Origin: Acidisarcina polymorpha
GTDB lineage: Bacteria; Acidobacteriota; Terriglobia; Terriglobales; Acidobacteriaceae
NCBI RefSeq assembly: GCF_003330725.1
Contig: NZ_CP030840.1
Coordinates: 1,798,001 to 1,862,000 of the forward strand
Length of the DNA: 64,000 nucleotides
Direction of reading: 5' to 3'
Positions 1 to 8,174 of this stretch are shown here, in pieces. The position numbers and the translations under genes were made by a program. Numbering within the stretch: the stretch's first letter is position 1; every line of letters begins with the position of its first letter. The notes under the pieces are model-generated. The model had not been told where the DNA came from, did not search any database, and was given only the letters and a program-made list of their open reading frames with translations.

Positions 1-1
1 C

Positions 2-286
2 AATCCCGAGTTGGTTGGTCGTCATCGCCGTCTGCGATCGTTTATTCAGGCATTGGATCTTCAGGCCGGGGATCTTCAGGCCGGGGATCAACAGAAACAA
101 CCCTCCGGCGCGTCCTTGTGCCACGAGGTCGAACGCTTTCTCCTCGACCCGGAGAGCGTCGTCCTCTGGAACCAAGCGAAGGAAGGGAACGGCCTGCTGG
201 AGCAACGCTGGTCGATTGTCGACTTCTGGTCGGCAGAGACGCGTAGCCCAGGCAATTTCTACGGGAAGGCGATCTTGATCGCGTAG
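2..286 (+). CDS. Possible 3' end of an unrecognised gene entering from the left edge
   Basis: The frame is open from the window edge to a TAG at 284-286. From about position 115 the third codon positions are strongly GC-rich and the second positions GC-poor, which is the pattern of a coding plus strand; the in-register antisense frame is also open but has the wrong codon-position bias. A 15-base unit (atcttcaggccgggg) occurs twice in tandem near 57-87 and encodes a repeated LQAGD. I do not recognise a family. It could be a gene end, a decayed gene or a chance open frame. The rest of 287-388 shows only the ribosome binding site of the next gene. Confidence 0.25.
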   Translation, partial: NPELVGRHRRLRSFIQALDLQAGDLQAGDQQKQPSGASLCHEVERFLLDPESVVLWNQAKEGNGLLEQRWSIVDFWSAETRSPGNFYGKAILIA

Positions 287-388
287 CCGTTGGTCTGTCC
301 GACTATCCTACTGGTGCGGATTTCTCGCCGGATCGGCGGTAGGCTGTGAGGCCCAGCGAGGCAGGAGATTTCATTCTTAGGAGAAGCG

Positions 389-2926
389 ATGCAGGTTTTG
401 GATGACGTTCGATACGCGTTGCGCCAGTTCGCGAAGGCGCCAGGCTTTACCATCACCGCGATCCTTACGCTGGCGCTCGGCATTGGCGCCACCACCGCCA
501 TCTTTACTCTTGTCCATGCGGTGTTGTTGAAATCGTTGCCTGTTGTCAACCCCGATGAGCTATACCGGGTCGGCAACGAAGAAAACTGCTGCGTCAACGG
601 AGGCATGCAAGACAATTGGACGCTCTTTTCCTACGAACAATATAAGCAGTTTCGTGACAATAACTCCGGCTTTGCCACGCTGGCGGGGTTTCAATCAGGA
701 CAGACGCTCATCGGGGTACGGCGCAACGGCAGCAACAAACCCGCCGAGTCGTTCAAGAGCGAATACGTCTCCGGCAATTACTTTTCCACCTTTGGCATCG
801 GTCCATATATCGGCCGCACCTTGACCATGAACGACGACACCAAAGGTGCGCCGCCGGCCGCAATGATGAGCTTTCGCACCTGGCAGGAGAAGTTCGGCAA
901 GGATCCCTCGGTGGTCGGTGCCGGTTTCGTCATCAATGGGCAGCCATTCACCATCGTCGGCATTACCCCTCCCGGGTTCTTTGGGGATCGTGTGCAAAGC
1001 AATCCTCCGGGATTCTTCCTGCCGCTGAATGTCGAGCCGCTGGTTGCCCCCACGAGCAGCATTCTTGAGGACGCCTCACTGGACTGGCTGGACCTGATCG
1101 GGCGCATCAAAACCGGCGCCAACACCAGTTCCATGGAAGCGCAGATGCAGGTTCAGTTGAAGCAGTTCCTGCTTAGTCCCTTGAGCAAGGTGGAAGATCG
1201 CGACAAGCCTTTGGTTGCCAAACAAACCTTGCACTTCTCCCACGGCGGCAATGGTGTGCAGATGATGCGCGACGAGTATAAGGACGGCCTGCATCTGCTC
1301 ATGTGGGTCTCTGCTTTTGTTCTGCTGATCGCTTGCGCCAACCTCGCAAACCTGATGTTGGTCCGCGCAACTACCCGTCAACAGCAGACCTCGGTCCGCT
1401 CGGCTTTGGGCGCGCCCCGATTCCGGCTGGTTCGCCAGGCCCTGACAGAGAGCATCGTTCTCGCGGTACTGGGCGGGACCGCGGGCATCGCATTGGCATT
1501 TGCGGGCACGAAAATTATCCTTCGCCTGGCCTTCCGCAACGACTACGTGCCGATCCAGGCATCGCCTTCGCTTCCGGTCCTGGCTTTTGCGCTTGGAGTC
1601 GCCATTCTGACCGGAGTTCTCTTTGGAGTCGCACCCGCCTGGATCACCGCCAAAGCCAATCCAGTAGAAGCCTTGCGTGGCGCTAACCGCTCGACCGGCC
1701 GCGACGGTGGCTGGGGACAAAAGTCCCTGGTCGTCATCCAGGCCGCGCTTTCTCTTGTGCTGCTCTGCGCCGCCGGCCTGCTCACTCGCAGTCTCAGCAA
1801 CCTCCAGCATCAGAATTTCGGCTTCGACACTGCTAATCGCTACATCCTGCATATCGATCCGCAGATGGCGGGTTATAAACCCAGCCAACTCGAAGCGCTT
1901 TACCGTCAGTTGAATGGCAATCTCAGCGCCATTGTCGGGGTCAAGCAGGTCAGCTTCTCTCTGTACACCCCCATGGAAGGCGATAACTGGGGCGAAGGAG
2001 TCTACATCGACGGCGAAGCCCCGCCCCCACCCGGCACTCCCGACCATGGCGCATCCTGGGTGCGCGTCAGTCCCCATTACTTCGAGACGATTGGCACCAA
2101 GATCGTTGAGGGCCGTGCGAACAATGAGCAGGACACCGCGACCACGCGAAACATCGCCGTCGTCAACCGGTTCTTTGAACAGAAGTATTTCAAAGACGGT
2201 CACGCGATCGGAAAGCATTTTAGTAATGACATCAAGAACCCAGGCTGGTTCGAGATCGTTGGAGTCACCGAGGATACTCGTTATCAGGGGCCGACCAGCA
2301 AAATGCGTCCGATGTACTTCCTCGCGCAAGGTCAAAGCGTCCACAGCTCCGAACCGCGATATCAGCAGTTTGAGGATCGATCGCAATACCTTAACGCCAT
2401 CGCCATACAAACGGCCGGCCCGGTGCCAAACCTTGAAGCCCAGGTTCGACGGGCACTCGCGCAGGTGAACCCCGATCTTGCCTTGATCGACTTCAATACT
2501 TTTGCCGAACAAGTGAAAGGCAACTTCACCCAGCAAGTGATGATCGCCAAGCTGACATCCTTCTTCGGCATTCTGGCTCTGGTACTCGCGTCGATCGGGC
2601 TCTATGGCGTCACCGCTTACTCAGTCGAGCGGCGCACCAGTGAGATCGGCATCCGCATGGCGCTCGGCGCCGACCGGATGAATGTCCTGCGCCTTGTTCT
2701 GCGAAGCGCTTTCCTGCAAGTCGGCATCGGACTGGTCATTGGCATCCCGGTGACCATCTTCGGCGGCCGCATCATGGCCAGCCAATTGTTCGGAGTGAAG
2801 TCTTACGACCCGCTGATCCTGTGCGTCACCATCATCGTCCTCGCGGCCGCCGCCTTCGTCGCCGCATTGGTGCCGGCGCGCCGGGCCGCTGGGTTAGAAC
2901 CGATGCGTGCATTGCGAATGGAATGA
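389..2926 (+). CDS. ADOP-family ABC transporter permease (MacB/FtsX-like)
   Basis: This 845-residue membrane protein belongs to the large acidobacterial permeases related to MacB and FtsX. These are thought to work with an ATPase in efflux or envelope processes, but the substrate is unknown. The first transmembrane helix (about residues 18-42, LTLALGIGATTAIFTL) precedes a periplasmic MacB-type domain. A first FtsX block follows at about 305-455, with the LIACANLANLMLVRA and RSALGAPRFRLVRQ signatures, then a second periplasmic domain. A second FtsX block at about 725-840 carries EIGIRMALGAD and ends near PARRAAGLEPMRALRME. The duplicated core explains the length, about twice that of an ordinary FtsX protein. 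An AGGAGA ribosome binding site lies just before the ATG. No ATPase gene is adjacent. Confidence 0.9.
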   Translation: MQVLDDVRYALRQFAKAPGFTITAILTLALGIGATTAIFTLVHAVLLKSLPVVNPDELYRVGNEENCCVNGGMQDNWTLFSYEQYKQFRDNNSGFATLAGFQSGQTLIGVRRNGSNKPAESFKSEYVSGNYFSTFGIGPYIGRTLTMNDDTKGAPPAAMMSFRTWQEKFGKDPSVVGAGFVINGQPFTIVGITPPGFFGDRVQSNPPGFFLPLNVEPLVAPTSSILEDASLDWLDLIGRIKTGANTSSMEAQMQVQLKQFLLSPLSKVEDRDKPLVAKQTLHFSHGGNGVQMMRDEYKDGLHLLMWVSAFVLLIACANLANLMLVRATTRQQQTSVRSALGAPRFRLVRQALTESIVLAVLGGTAGIALAFAGTKIILRLAFRNDYVPIQASPSLPVLAFALGVAILTGVLFGVAPAWITAKANPVEALRGANRSTGRDGGWGQKSLVVIQAALSLVLLCAAGLLTRSLSNLQHQNFGFDTANRYILHIDPQMAGYKPSQLEALYRQLNGNLSAIVGVKQVSFSLYTPMEGDNWGEGVYIDGEAPPPPGTPDHGASWVRVSPHYFETIGTKIVEGRANNEQDTATTRNIAVVNRFFEQKYFKDGHAIGKHFSNDIKNPGWFEIVGVTEDTRYQGPTSKMRPMYFLAQGQSVHSSEPRYQQFEDRSQYLNAIAIQTAGPVPNLEAQVRRALAQVNPDLALIDFNTFAEQVKGNFTQQVMIAKLTSFFGILALVLASIGLYGVTAYSVERRTSEIGIRMALGADRMNVLRLVLRSAFLQVGIGLVIGIPVTIFGGRIMASQLFGVKSYDPLILCVTIIVLAAAAFVAALVPARRAAGLEPMRALRME

Positions 2927-3005
2927 TTCCAAGCCGGCGGCTGGACGAGCCCTTCGATCCCTTGAATGCGCCTTGCCTTGAGGACAAGAGAGTTTTAAGC
3001 AACGC

Positions 3006-4736
3006 TCACGTCGAAAAGATGGCCTCATAAACAGCCCTCGCCAGGAGGGCGAGCGCCTTGGCTCCTGGGTCGGGATGACCTAAAACGCGATCCCCCAGGT
3101 AACTGGATCGGCCCAGTCGCGGCCTCATCTGGGCAGTCGCGGCGACTCCGCGCTCCGCAGCTTCTACGGCGTCCCCTAGCGCTTCACGCGGCGCTTTCGT
3201 GCTGGCTTCCGCCTTCAACGTCCTCACCAGCGGATCAAGCGCATCGAGCATCGTTCGATCGCCCGGCTTGGCGCCTCCGAGTTCGCTGATCGCTTGGCTG
3301 CCCTGAACGAGCGCTTCAGCCCACTGCGAAATTCCGATCGTTCCCAAGCCTTCAAGAACATTGCCGCAGCGCAGCAACAGAACCCCGTAGAGCGGCCCTG
3401 AAGAGCCACCCAGCTCCTGGCGAACCGTATGCCCGAGCGCCTTGAGCGTTGCAGGAAGATCGTTCAACGGATACAAGCTGAGTTGCTCCCGGACGCCTCT
3501 GGCGCCCCGCTCCATGCTGCTGCCCAGGTCTCCATCGCCGGTCAGCCGGTCGAGCTCCGTCAATTCCGCTTCGGCATCGATCAACGCCTGGCATGCGGCA
3601 TCGATCGCGGCATGAAGTTTCCTCGCGGACTCCGTCTCCACCCCGGCCGTCACACGAGTGTCCTGAACGGCAACCGCATTCAGCTTGGCTGGCGCGGCTT
3701 CGATGTTGCGCTCTCTTCGTCCCGGCCTCTGCCTTGCTGCGTTCGGCCATGCCGGAGCACTGGTCGCCGCATCAAGCCAGCGCAGCCGCTCGTCATCCAG
3801 GCCCAGTAGTGAGAGCGACAATCCCGCCATATCGAGCGAAGAGAGAAAGGTCCCAGCATAGACTCGCTCCACCGTGAAGCCGCTTGCCTCCAAGAACGGC
3901 ACAGCGTGACGAGCAACGATGGCCAACTCCATCTCCGTAGTGGCTCCCAGGTTGTTGACCATCATCGCGACCCGCTTCGCATCGCCGAACTCGCCATCTT
4001 GAAGAATCTCGTTGAGCAATGTCTCGGTAAGTTCGTCTGCTGGCTGCAACTCCGTCCGTTTCACTCCCGGCTCTCCGTGAATGCCCAGGCCGAGTTCCAT
4101 CTCATGCTCGCCCAGCTCAAAGCTGGGTTTGCCTACGGCTGGCGAAGTCCCTGCCGAAAATGAAACGCCCATCGTTGCCAGTGACCCAATCGCTCCCTTG
4201 CCGATCTTCGCGATTTCAGCGAGGCTCTTGCCCTCAGCCGCAGCCGCGCCGACCAGCTTGTGAACGAAGATGGTCCCCGCCAGACCGCGCGCACCCGTCG
4301 CCTGCTGAGTCCCTTTCAAGGCGACATCATCGTTCACGATTACCATGTCCACCGGAATACCTTCGGCCCGCGCCATCTCGGCCGCCAGCCCGAAATTAAG
4401 TCGATCGCCGGTATAGTTCTTGACCACCAGGAGCGTCCCCGGCTTACCCGCGACCGCCTTGATCGCCGCGAAGACCGCGTCGCTGCTGGGCGACGTAAAG
4501 ACCTCTCCTAACACCGCGGCGCTCAGCATGCCTGCGCCGACATACCCGGCATGCGCGGGTTCATGGCCACTGCCGCCGCCGGAGATCACCGCAACCTGGC
4601 GTTCGCTCGCCTGCTCCGCATCTGCGCGGATCATCACCTTGTGACCCGCCAAACGGGCGGAGCCTGGATCGAGCAGCACCAGGCCTTCCAGCATCTCTTC
4701 CACAACATCCTGCGGGCGATTGATGAACTTCTTCAT
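3006..4736 (-). CDS. dhaK: Dihydroxyacetone kinase, DhaK-DhaL fusion (ATP-dependent type)
   Basis: Phosphorylates dihydroxyacetone to DHAP, feeding glycerol and C3 metabolism in the cytoplasm. Residues 1-330 form the DhaK domain. The substrate-binding GGGSGHEP motif includes His58, TGDRLNFG includes Asp111, and GIHGEPG carries His220, the residue that binds dihydroxyacetone covalently as a hemiaminal in the family. After a linker, residues from about 370 form the ATP-binding DhaL domain, with the Mg-binding aspartates in LDRLTGDGDLG (Asp396, 401, 403). The one-chain layout matches ATP-dependent kinases (Citrobacter, eukaryotic DAK/TKFC) rather than PTS-dependent DhaKLM. I chose ATG 4736 (MKKFINRP, as in homologues) over an in-frame GTG four codons upstream. 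An APC permease lies upstream on the same strand. Confidence 0.92.
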   Translation of the reverse strand: MKKFINRPQDVVEEMLEGLVLLDPGSARLAGHKVMIRADAEQASERQVAVISGGGSGHEPAHAGYVGAGMLSAAVLGEVFTSPSSDAVFAAIKAVAGKPGTLLVVKNYTGDRLNFGLAAEMARAEGIPVDMVIVNDDVALKGTQQATGARGLAGTIFVHKLVGAAAAEGKSLAEIAKIGKGAIGSLATMGVSFSAGTSPAVGKPSFELGEHEMELGLGIHGEPGVKRTELQPADELTETLLNEILQDGEFGDAKRVAMMVNNLGATTEMELAIVARHAVPFLEASGFTVERVYAGTFLSSLDMAGLSLSLLGLDDERLRWLDAATSAPAWPNAARQRPGRRERNIEAAPAKLNAVAVQDTRVTAGVETESARKLHAAIDAACQALIDAEAELTELDRLTGDGDLGSSMERGARGVREQLSLYPLNDLPATLKALGHTVRQELGGSSGPLYGVLLLRCGNVLEGLGTIGISQWAEALVQGSQAISELGGAKPGDRTMLDALDPLVRTLKAEASTKAPREALGDAVEAAERGVAATAQMRPRLGRSSYLGDRVLGHPDPGAKALALLARAVYEAIFST

Positions 4737-4844
4737 AGCGAAACCCACTCACATCCCGATTCTAGTTCCAGACACGCATCACGGCGTTTCTAGACGGGAG
4801 AGCATCCGGAGGAGCCTACCGAGGCTAACCCTGGGAACCGCGGC

Positions 4845-6182
4845 TCATTCAAATTCGCCAGTGAACTGACGAGCCCGCGGTCGCGCAAAAGAAGTCAGCG
4901 CATACAGGATCGGTCCGGCAACAGCAATAATGGCGCCGAGCAGAATGGCCGGAAGGCCCGGGGTAAGATGATCGCCGCGCGCATTCCAGATGGCGAAGAG
5001 GATCAACGCCGTCGGCCCAAGGCCCGCGCCGATCGCCACCGGCAGGCCGCCCGGGATCGCAAACGGCCGCGCCATTTCAGGCTCCTTCAGGCGAAGCGCG
5101 ATGAGTGCCGCAAACTCCAGAATCAGGGAAAATCCATACAGCATCAGGTCAAGCTCGAGCAGACGAGTCAGGTTCAAACCCAGAGCCAGTGCCCAGCCCA
5201 GTCCACAGATGAGCACCGAGACCCAGGGCACCCCATTGTCCATGTGTCGCGCCAGGGGCTTCGGTAATAAGCCATCGCGCGCCATCGCCGCGGGCACGCG
5301 CGCATAAGAGAGGGTGAGCGCATTGAACATGGCCACGCCGGTCATCGCGCCGCCAATGACCACGGCGACGGCCAGCGATGGTCCCACCATAGGACCAGCC
5401 AGCAACCGAGCCGCATCCACCCAGGCGCCGGTGGCAAAGGAAGCAGCGGGAATTCCGGTCAGCGCGACTGCGCCGATCGGCAGAACGTAGCTGACGGTAA
5501 CCACCACAACCGCCCCAATCATGGCGCGAATGTAGTTTCTGCGCGGGTCATTCACCTCGCGGGCGATCGTAGACGCGTTGTCCCATCCCATACAGTTCCA
5601 CAAGACGAAAAGCAGCGCCGTTGTCATATTGCCTTCCCCGATTGCGGAGAAATGGCGCACGCCAAGAGGAGCCGATGCGGCATGGTAGAAGCCATAGCCG
5701 ATGATCGCCAGGAACGGCGTCAGCAGCAATGCAAACAACATCACCGAGCCGTTCCCTACTGAATGCGCCCCGCGCAAATTCCACGCGATACAAATGAGCA
5801 CGATGGCCAGCGACCAGAAGATGCCGCGGTGCCCTGATGTCAGCGTTCCGGAAAGCTGGCCAAGGTAGGCGACCGCCAGCGACGGGTAGATTGCCATATC
5901 GAAGACCGACGCCGAGAGCGAAAGCCATGCCTCTTGAAATCCCCAGAAGCGGCCAAAGGCGCGGCTCACCCAGACATAAAATCCGCCCTCCTCGGGCATC
6001 GCCGAAGCCAATTCTCCGATCATCAAGGCGGTAGGCAGGCTCCAGACCAGGGGCACAACCGCGAGCAGAAGAAGCGCCCGCAGATAGCCCGCCTGTCCGA
6101 CGATGTCTTCCAGGCCATAGGGGCCGCCAGAGACCATGAAATAAGTAGCGGCCACCAACGGCAACAGCCTGAGCTTGCGCAA
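4845..6182 (-). CDS. APC-superfamily amino acid/polyamine permease
   Basis: A 445-residue integral membrane protein with about 12 hydrophobic segments. The N-terminal YFMVSGGPYGLEDIVG stretch is the APC unwound-helix signature and resembles the SGGP(F/Y)G(V/L)E form seen in polyamine and amino-acid transporters of the PUT/LAT-like branch. ELASAMPEEGGFYVWVSRAFG, a typical APC helix-2 region, follows. The substrate cannot be told from sequence. The first usable start in the frame is TTG at 6182. The frame stays open about 40 codons upstream without ATG or GTG, and I see no clear ribosome binding site, so the true start is uncertain. It lies about 100 bases upstream of the dihydroxyacetone kinase gene in the same direction. 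Confidence 0.85.
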   Translation of the reverse strand: MRKLRLLPLVAATYFMVSGGPYGLEDIVGQAGYLRALLLLAVVPLVWSLPTALMIGELASAMPEEGGFYVWVSRAFGRFWGFQEAWLSLSASVFDMAIYPSLAVAYLGQLSGTLTSGHRGIFWSLAIVLICIAWNLRGAHSVGNGSVMLFALLLTPFLAIIGYGFYHAASAPLGVRHFSAIGEGNMTTALLFVLWNCMGWDNASTIAREVNDPRRNYIRAMIGAVVVVTVSYVLPIGAVALTGIPAASFATGAWVDAARLLAGPMVGPSLAVAVVIGGAMTGVAMFNALTLSYARVPAAMARDGLLPKPLARHMDNGVPWVSVLICGLGWALALGLNLTRLLELDLMLYGFSLILEFAALIALRLKEPEMARPFAIPGGLPVAIGAGLGPTALILFAIWNARGDHLTPGLPAILLGAIIAVAGPILYALTSFARPRARQFTGEFE

Positions 6183-6352
6183 AGGGCGGCCGGATCCGGA
6201 TTGGCTCTGATTAGGGACTTCAAGGTCTCCGATAGTCGAGCTGAAGCAGGGTAAGTTCTTAGGAACTTGGGCAGACTTCCCCTCAAGAAAAAGCCTACTC
6301 CAGAATTACTAAATACCTCGCGGAGCTCTGCTTTTCCTCTGGGAACTGCAAC

Positions 6353-7114
6353 TTACACCAGCACCGTCTGAGAGACGGCCTCCGGATGCGGCTCCATGTG
6401 AATATCGGGAAGGTCCTCGACGGCATGCCGCAGCGACCGCTCCCACAATGCGTGAATGACGCTCAACTCGGCGTCCGCGCCATAAAACCGCCGGTAGTTA
6501 TCCAGGTGAAAGCTGTCCTTCTGGTACATCAGCAACTCGATCGGAGGCCCGACGGTCACATTCGATCGCATCGTAGCGTCGAACGAGAGCAGCGCGTATT
6601 TTGCTGCGACCTTGAGGCTGGTCGAGTTGTAGACGATCCCGCGATCTAGGATCGGCCGTCCATACTTGTATTCGCCCAGTTGCAGGAAGGGCGAATCTTC
6701 GGTCGAACTCAGCGGATTGCCCTGCGGATAAATCAGGAACGATCGCGGCTCCTCACCGCGCACCTGTCCCCCAAGCAGCAGGTGGACGTTGAAGTTATAG
6801 CTGTCGCGCTCAAGCGCCGCGCGGTCCATGTCCGAGACCTGGCGCACCGCTTGCCCCACTTCCCGGGCCGCCTCGTACATCGACTGTGCCTGCGCCAGCC
6901 CCTCGCCGGCATTAAAGCTCGCGCGCACCAGGTTCATCACCGACTGGCTCAACGACAGGCTGCCGCTGGTCAGCACCACAAACACGCGCTCCCCGGGCTG
7001 CACAAACGTATGCATCTTGCGGGCGACGTTCAGATCGTCGAATCCGGCATTGGTCCGTGAATCGGATGCCATGACCAGCCCTTCGTGTGTCATGATGCTT
7101 AAACAATAGGTCAT
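6353..7114 (-). CDS. Anbu-type proteasome-like peptidase
   Basis: A 253-residue Ntn-hydrolase related to HslV and the proteasome beta subunit, of the Anbu (ancestral beta subunit, COG3484) family. The start is MTYCLSIMTHEGLVMASDSRTN. After Met removal the Thr would be the N-terminal nucleophile, and the SDSRTN and ARKM segments supply the Asp and Lys expected of the fold. No propeptide is present, as in Anbu. In other bacteria Anbu genes sit with an alpha-E protein, a circularly permuted ATP-grasp enzyme and a transglutaminase-like protein. Here only the transglutaminase-like gene is next door, transcribed divergently from a gap of about 90 bases. No Clp/HslU-type ATPase is nearby. Confidence 0.9.
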   Translation of the reverse strand: MTYCLSIMTHEGLVMASDSRTNAGFDDLNVARKMHTFVQPGERVFVVLTSGSLSLSQSVMNLVRASFNAGEGLAQAQSMYEAAREVGQAVRQVSDMDRAALERDSYNFNVHLLLGGQVRGEEPRSFLIYPQGNPLSSTEDSPFLQLGEYKYGRPILDRGIVYNSTSLKVAAKYALLSFDATMRSNVTVGPPIELLMYQKDSFHLDNYRRFYGADAELSVIHALWERSLRHAVEDLPDIHMEPHPEAVSQTVLV

Positions 7115-7205
7115 TCGTTTTCCAACTCCGAATCTGGATTCGCCGCCGGTTCGTGCTCTCGGCGGATTGCAACTATTTCAAAGTAAAAGGACATCCCAAG
7201 GGACC

Positions 7206-8024
7206 ATGTTCATTCGTTTGGGTTATGACATTCAGTTCGATGTGCCCGCGCCGCTGGCTTTTGTTGCGCAATTGCACGTCCATCCGTCGCGCACCGCTGA
7301 CCTTCGCGAGCCGGATGCCGTGCATCTGGATGATGACATCGTCTCTACCGTCTATAGTGACAGCTTTGGCAATATTTGCACACGGTTTCTCGCTCCGGCC
7401 GGGCACTTGCGGATGTGGAATTCCACCCTGATCGAGGATCCCGGACTCCCCGATCCCATCGCTCCGAATGCCCGCGAAATCCCAACCTCGGAGCTGCCGA
7501 ACGAGGTATTACGCTTTCTGCTGAGTAGCCGCTACTGCGAAGTCGACCTGCTCTCGCCGATCGCCGTCGAACTCTTTGGCAACATCAGGCCCGGCTGGGA
7601 GCGAGTTCAGGCTATCGTTGAATGGGTTAACCGCAAGGTGACCTTCGGCTACCAGTACGCCCGCCCCACCAAAACTGCCCTCGACGTCTATACCGAACGG
7701 CTTGGCGTGTGCCGCGACTTCCAGCACCTCGCGGTGACTTTCTGTCGATGCCTCAATATTCCTGCACGCTACGTCGCCGGCTATCTCGGCGACATCGGCG
7801 TCCCCCCCTCAGGCACCCCCATGGACTTTAGCGCCTGGTTCGAAGCCTATCTCGACGGTCAGTGGTGGACCTTCGACGCCCGCCACAACAAACCCCGCAT
7901 CGGACGCGTCCTCATGGCCACCGGGCGCGACGCTGCCGATGTCGCCTTCCTTACCTCGTTCGGAAGTTCCACACTGACCAAGTTTGAAGTAATCTCCGAC
8001 GAAGTCCCACCACCCGGAAGCTAA
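7206..8024 (+). CDS. Transglutaminase-like protein, Anbu-associated type
   Basis: A cytoplasmic protein of 272 residues with an N-terminal beta domain (MFIRLGYDIQF) and a transglutaminase core. Cys169 lies in GVCRDFQHLAV and Asp224 in WWTFDARHN. Where the catalytic His of the canonical core is expected (xAWxE) the sequence reads MDFSAWFEAY, giving Ser209. It is most likely a protease-like or amide-processing enzyme acting with the divergent Anbu peptidase; the reaction is unknown. I chose ATG 7206 over an in-frame TTG at 7167 because related proteins begin at this point. Confidence 0.85.
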   Translation: MFIRLGYDIQFDVPAPLAFVAQLHVHPSRTADLREPDAVHLDDDIVSTVYSDSFGNICTRFLAPAGHLRMWNSTLIEDPGLPDPIAPNAREIPTSELPNEVLRFLLSSRYCEVDLLSPIAVELFGNIRPGWERVQAIVEWVNRKVTFGYQYARPTKTALDVYTERLGVCRDFQHLAVTFCRCLNIPARYVAGYLGDIGVPPSGTPMDFSAWFEAYLDGQWWTFDARHNKPRIGRVLMATGRDAADVAFLTSFGSSTLTKFEVISDEVPPPGS

Positions 8025-8037
8025 GGTAGACCCCGAG

Positions 8038-8086
8038 CACTGGCCACTCTCGCTGCGCCCGCTTCTCTCTTAGAGAAGCGCCAGTG
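8038..8086 (+). terminator. Long hairpin after the transglutaminase-like gene
   Basis: CACTGGC (8038-8044) pairs with GCCAGTG (8080-8086), and inside it GCTTCTCT (8061-8068) pairs perfectly with AGAGAAGC (8072-8079) around a CTT loop. It starts 14 bases after the stop codon. There is no T-tract, so it may stabilise the 3' end or act as a weak terminator. Confidence 0.5.
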
Positions 8087-8174
8087 GACGTCAGCCGCGC
8101 AGTCCTCGCTTGTATCAAGGCCGTTCTCGTAAAATTAGCCTTTCGACGCCTCCTGTTACCGAGAGGATAATTCC

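Noticed and set aside
1076-2536. A 486-codon open frame on the minus strand
   Set aside because: It lies opposite the first ADOP permease, has no family features, and is an antisense shadow of a GC-rich gene.
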